Assembly: GCA_949346185.1 (NCBI GenBank)
Contig: CASGVX010000063.1
Coordinates: 1 to 9,641, forward strand
Length of the DNA: 9,641 nt
Direction of reading: 5' to 3'
Origin: an uncultured Lachnospiraceae bacterium
GTDB taxonomy: Bacteria; Bacillota; Clostridia; Lachnospirales; Lachnospiraceae
Below the pieces are notes generated by a model. The model was not told the DNA's origin. It saw nothing but the letters and a program-made list of their open reading frames with translations, and searched no databases. Within the stretch, counting starts at the first letter, position 1; every line of letters begins with the position of its first letter. Position numbers and translations under genes: made by a program. Below, one piece after another: positions 6,968 through 9,641 of the stretch.

Positions 6968-8365
6968 ATGGAAAAGACAATGGACAAGATTGTGGCACTT
7001 GCCAAGGCGAGGGGGTTCATCTACCCGGGCTCGGAGATTTACGGGGGACTGGCAAATACATGGGATTACGGCAATCTGGGCGTAGAATTAAAAAACAATG
7101 TAAAGCAGGCGTGGTGGCGGAAATTCATCCGTGAGAATCCCTACAATGTGGGCATTGACTGCGCCATCCTGATGAATCCCCAGACTTGGGTAGCATCTGG
7201 CCATCTGGGAAGTTTTTCCGATCCATTAATGGACTGCAAGGATTGCCATGAGCGTTTCCGTGCAGATAAGGTGATAGAAGATTATATGGCTGAAAATGGC
7301 ATTGCCATAGAGGGCAGCGTGGATGCCTGGTCCAATGAGGAAATGGAGAAGTATATTCAGGAGAAAGAGATTTGCTGTCCCAGCTGCGGAAAGAAGAATT
7401 TCACGGAGATCCGTCAGTTCAATTTGATGTTCAAGACATTCCAAGGCGTGACGGAGGATGCGAAGAATACCGTATATCTCCGCCCGGAGACGGCCCAGGG
7501 CATTTTCGTGAATTTCAAGAATGTGCAGCGCACGTCTAGGAAGAAGATTCCTTTTGGAATCGGTCAGATTGGAAAATCCTTCCGAAATGAAATCACACCA
7601 GGAAATTTTACCTTCCGTACGAGGGAATTTGAGCAGATGGAATTGGAGTTTTTCTGCGAGCCGGATACAGATTTGGAGTGGTTTGCATACTGGAAGCAGT
7701 TCTGCATCGACTGGCTGAAATCTTTGGGCATGAAGGAAGAGGAAATGCGCGTCCGTGACCATGAGAAGGAAGAACTCTCCTTCTACAGCAAAGCCACCAC
7801 GGATATTGAGTATCTCTTCCCCTTTGGCTGGGGCGAGCTTTGGGGGATTGCAGACCGGACAGACTATGACTTGACCCAGCATCAGGACGTGTCGAAGGAA
7901 GATTTGACTTACTTTGATGATAGTAAAAATGAAAAATATATCCCTTATGTAATCGAGCCATCTCTGGGTGCAGACCGGGTGGTTCTGGCATTCCTGTGCG
8001 GTGCCTATGATGAGGAGAATATTGGGACGGAGGAGAAGCCAGACATCCGCACGGTGCTGCATTTCCATCCTGCCTTGGCACCAGTGAAGATCGGCGTGCT
8101 TCCCCTCTCCAAGAAACTCAGCGAACAGGCAGAGGAAGTATATGCGGAACTGTGCAAGGAGTATAACTGCGAGTATGACGACAGGGGGAATATTGGCAAA
8201 CGCTACCGCCGTCAGGATGAGATTGGTACGCCGTACTGCGTTACCTTTGACTTTGATTCCGTGGAGGATGGGGCGGTGACTGTCCGTGACCGGGATACCA
8301 TGGAGCAGGAGCGTGTGAAGATTGCTGATCTGAGAGAGTATTTCCGAGGGAAATTCGATTTTTGA
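6968..8365 (+). CDS. glyQS: Glycine--tRNA ligase, single-chain dimeric type
   Basis: The enzyme charges tRNA-Gly with glycine (class II aminoacyl-tRNA synthetase, alpha-2 type, unrelated in architecture to the alpha2beta2 GlyQ/GlyS enzyme). From the chosen start it has 465 residues, typical for clostridial members. The N-terminus GFIYPGSEIYGGLANTWDYG (16-35) is diagnostic. An insertion carries cysteines C90, C93, C137 and C140, suggesting a zinc site. RPETAQG (172-178) and class II motif 2 FRNE (205-208) followed by TPGNFTFRTREFEQ are intact. Motif 3 is SLGADRVV with Arg337. The C-terminal anticodon-binding domain begins near LAPVKIGVLPL (370-380). GTG at 6953 would add five residues, but GGAGG (6955-6959) lies eight bases before the ATG at 6968, which decides the start. 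No T-box leader is visible upstream. Confidence 0.97.
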   Translation: MEKTMDKIVALAKARGFIYPGSEIYGGLANTWDYGNLGVELKNNVKQAWWRKFIRENPYNVGIDCAILMNPQTWVASGHLGSFSDPLMDCKDCHERFRADKVIEDYMAENGIAIEGSVDAWSNEEMEKYIQEKEICCPSCGKKNFTEIRQFNLMFKTFQGVTEDAKNTVYLRPETAQGIFVNFKNVQRTSRKKIPFGIGQIGKSFRNEITPGNFTFRTREFEQMELEFFCEPDTDLEWFAYWKQFCIDWLKSLGMKEEEMRVRDHEKEELSFYSKATTDIEYLFPFGWGELWGIADRTDYDLTQHQDVSKEDLTYFDDSKNEKYIPYVIEPSLGADRVVLAFLCGAYDEENIGTEEKPDIRTVLHFHPALAPVKIGVLPLSKKLSEQAEEVYAELCKEYNCEYDDRGNIGKRYRRQDEIGTPYCVTFDFDSVEDGAVTVRDRDTMEQERVKIADLREYFRGKFDF

Positions 8366-8417
8366 TGGGCAGCCGCTGCTATTTGCGGCAATTCATTCTA
8401 TGGACGATAGATTTATA

Positions 8418-8449
8418 AAAAAGGGGAATGCGTTGGCATTCCCCTTTTT
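8418..8449 (+). terminator. Strong intrinsic terminator of glyQS
   Basis: AAAAAGGGGAATGC (8418-8431) and GCATTCCCCTTTTT (8436-8449) form a perfect 14-pair stem with a GTTG loop. The A-run on the left and T-run on the right make it potentially bidirectional. A smaller hairpin, GCCGC (8372-8376) with GCGGC (8385-8389), precedes it just after the glyQS stop. Confidence 0.93.
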
Positions 8450-8482
8450 ACTGTATAGGAAACTGCTTGGTATTTTCAATGT

Positions 8483-8589
8483 GAAGAACGCTGGTTTTGT
8501 GTTCTTCTTAGAACTTTAGTTCTTTGAGGAAGCATAGTCTTTCTTGGGCAGCGTTCTGTGCTGCCTTTAGAAAGACGTTTTCTATTTTT
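8483..8589 (+). other. Structured intergenic region: three hairpins ending in a terminator-like stem; possible small RNA or leader
   Basis: No gene is seen between 8366 and 8898. Three hairpins follow in order. The first is GAAGAAC (8483-8489) with GTTCTTC (8501-8507). The second is AGAAC (8510-8514) with GTTCT (8519-8523). The third is a composite stem, GTCTTTCT (8537-8544) with AGAAAGAC (8569-8576) enclosing GGCAGC (8547-8552) with GCTGCC (8560-8565). Its 3' side runs into GTTTTCTATTTTT (8577-8589), as in an intrinsic terminator. In addition AGAACGCTG (8485-8493) is fully complementary to CAGCGTTCT (8549-8557), a pairing that excludes both hairpin 1 and hairpin 3. The rest of the gap, about 8590-8780, is AT-rich without recognisable features. 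A non-coding transcript is an inference; a decayed leader is equally possible. Confidence 0.4.
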
Positions 8590-8782
8590 ATAAAATAAGA
8601 AAAGAGACAGGTGGGATTTATTGCAGAACGGGCGTGCATAATTGCTGATTTTTTTGAGGGGAAATGTCAAATAAATTATATGGATGATATATAAAATAAA
8701 AATCATACCAAGTCAGAAGCAAAAGACGAAAAATTTGGGTATAATATCTCGAAAAATTATGGTAGGAATGCACAAAATAAAT

Positions 8783-8812
8783 TTGCGTAAAACATAATAA
8801 TAGTGTTATAAT
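8783..8812 (+). promoter_or_regulatory. Sigma-A type promoter of the secreted glycoside hydrolase gene
   Basis: TTGCGT (8783-8788) and a perfect TATAAT (8807-8812) are 18 bases apart, with A/T-rich sequence upstream that could act as an UP element. Transcription would start near 8819, leaving a leader of about 80 bases. A second TATAAT at 8740-8745 has no matching -35 box. Confidence 0.6.
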
Positions 8813-8837
8813 TAATGAGTAAGTGTTGTAAATGACT

Positions 8838-8866
8838 AAAATATCCTGAAAATCAAGGGGTATTTT
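8838..8866 (+). other. Leader hairpin in the 5' UTR of the glycoside hydrolase gene
   Basis: AAAATATCCT (8838-8847) pairs with GGGGTATTTT (8857-8866) over ten positions, including two G-U pairs, around a nine-base loop. It lies between the predicted transcription start and the ribosome binding site (8885-8891) and is not followed by a T-run, so a stability or translation role is more likely than termination. Confidence 0.35.
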
Positions 8867-8898
8867 GTCGGATTTCACTAAAAGAAAGGAGAATGATT

Positions 8899-9641
8899 AT
8901 GAAGAGCAGACATGCAAGGAAAATTCTTGCATTGGTTCTTGCCTTTGCCATGGTGGTGACCGGTGCCAGCGCATCTATGGTTGCGGGTCGGGCGGCAAGC
9001 GCTGCAAAGAAGGCGAAGGTGACTTTGAAGTTAAAAAAGAAGGTTGTCAAATTGAAAAAGGGAAAGACGACCACTTTGAAGATTGCCAAGAAGAACGTCA
9101 AGAAGATCAAGTCCCAGAAGTGGACGAGCAACAAAAAGAGTGTGGCGACAGTATCTAAAAAGGGGAAAGTTACTGCCAAGAAGGCCGGAAAGGCAACCAT
9201 CAAGGTAAAAGTAAAGTACATAGCAAAGGGTTCCAAGAAGGCAAAGACCAAGACCCTAAGCTGCAAGGTGACGGTGACGCAGAATCAGCCCAAGGCAACG
9301 GTTAAGCCCACAGTGAAACCCACAGAGAAACCAAGTGTCACGGAAAAGCCGGGGCCCAGTTACAAGAACTATGACGACAAGTCAAATATCGGCGCTGCCA
9401 GAGAGGTGACCATCAAGGGCGGTACCAGCGATAAGATGACCGTTAAGGACAATGGCAAAATGCGCAGGGAAGTCACTGCAATAGAGCTGGCAGATTATCA
9501 TATGGGCTTGGGAATCAACCTAGGAAATACTATGGAATCCCAGCTGCCTTCCTTGGCGCAGAAAAAGGCAGCTACGGAAGCCAAGCAGTTTGAGACAGCC
9601 TGGGGCGCATCTGTTACCACGCAGGAGTACATTGACTGCGT
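8899..9641 (+). CDS. Secreted GH5-type glycoside hydrolase (cellulase-like) with Lys-rich Ig-like domain, 3' end cut by the window
   Basis: This is the N-terminal 247 residues of an exported polysaccharide-degrading enzyme; the frame stays open to the window end. AAAGGAG (8885-8891) lies seven bases before the ATG. Residues 1 to about 25-33 form a signal peptide (KSRHARK, then a hydrophobic LALVLAFAMVV core, with likely cleavage after ASA at 23-25). Residues about 41-127 look like a bacterial Ig-like (BIG2) domain: W75-S-N-K-K-SVATVS, then G-K-VTA and AGKATIKVKV. This region is extraordinarily basic, with 36 lysines in residues 35-134. A Pro/Thr linker with KPT repeats (134-154) follows. From about 195 the start of a GH5 catalytic domain appears: MGLGINLGNTMES (202-214) and ETAWGASVTTQEYID (232-246), the classic opening of clostridial endoglucanases. 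The catalytic glutamates lie beyond the window, so substrate (cellulose, xyloglucan, mannan) is undetermined. It sits after a strong terminator with its own promoter. Confidence 0.85.
   Translation, partial: MKSRHARKILALVLAFAMVVTGASASMVAGRAASAAKKAKVTLKLKKKVVKLKKGKTTTLKIAKKNVKKIKSQKWTSNKKSVATVSKKGKVTAKKAGKATIKVKVKYIAKGSKKAKTKTLSCKVTVTQNQPKATVKPTVKPTEKPSVTEKPGPSYKNYDDKSNIGAAREVTIKGGTSDKMTVKDNGKMRREVTAIELADYHMGLGINLGNTMESQLPSLAQKKAATEAKQFETAWGASVTTQEYIDC

Noticed and set aside
8740..8745. Second TATAAT upstream of the cellulase-like gene
   Set aside because: No acceptable -35 box lies 15-19 bases upstream, and the pair at 8783/8807 is much better.
8865..9158. 97-codon open frame overlapping the start of the cellulase-like gene
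   Set aside because: It is an out-of-frame shadow of the signal peptide and Lys-rich domain; the frame from 8899 has a good ribosome binding site, signal peptide and domain matches.
9301..9340. Short repeated CCCACAG(T/A)GAAACC units as a repeat element
   Set aside because: They encode the KPT repeats of the inter-domain linker and are explained by coding sequence, not by a mobile or CRISPR repeat.

Overview
The window looks like a chromosomal segment of a Gram-positive, fibre-degrading clostridium, most likely a gut or rumen Lachnospiraceae. The evidence is strong GGAGG-type ribosome binding sites, the single-chain glycyl-tRNA synthetase, the era / small gene / recO order, an Rpn-type nuclease remnant of a kind common in that family, and a secreted cellulase-like enzyme with a bacterial Ig-like domain. 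This taxonomic reading is inference from gene content; no marker was searched. All supported genes lie on the + strand.

Layout. Positions 1-1239 hold the 3' part of a rhamnulokinase gene (rhaB). A weak terminator-like region follows, then a large gene (1360-4332) for an M16C/PreP-type zinc metallopeptidase. Next come era (4427-5350), a hairpin plus T-rich tract that resembles a terminator, a small gene (5535-5798) with a YqzL-like core, and recO (5807-6571). The recO-glyQS gap carries a well-formed promoter, a hairpin that could cover a ribosome binding site, and the 5' stub of an Rpn/PD-(D/E)XK nuclease-like gene broken by a nonsense codon. Then come glyQS (6968-8365) and a near-perfect intrinsic terminator (8418-8449). 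A 450-base AT-rich intergenic stretch follows, with tandem and mutually exclusive hairpins and a promoter. It leads to the start of a secreted glycoside hydrolase gene that runs off the window end (8899-9641).

Functionally, the centre is housekeeping: ribosome assembly (Era), recombinational repair (RecO), tRNA charging (GlyQS) and peptide turnover (PreP-like protease). The two ends are carbohydrate metabolism: rhamnose use on the left and extracellular polysaccharide cleavage on the right. I found no phage, CRISPR, insertion sequence or rRNA/tRNA gene, and no complete new multi-gene system. The points most worth a second look are the structured intergenic region at 8483-8589, the Rpn stub with intact expression signals, the YqzL-like small protein, and the extremely lysine-rich Ig-like domain of the cellulase-like protein.
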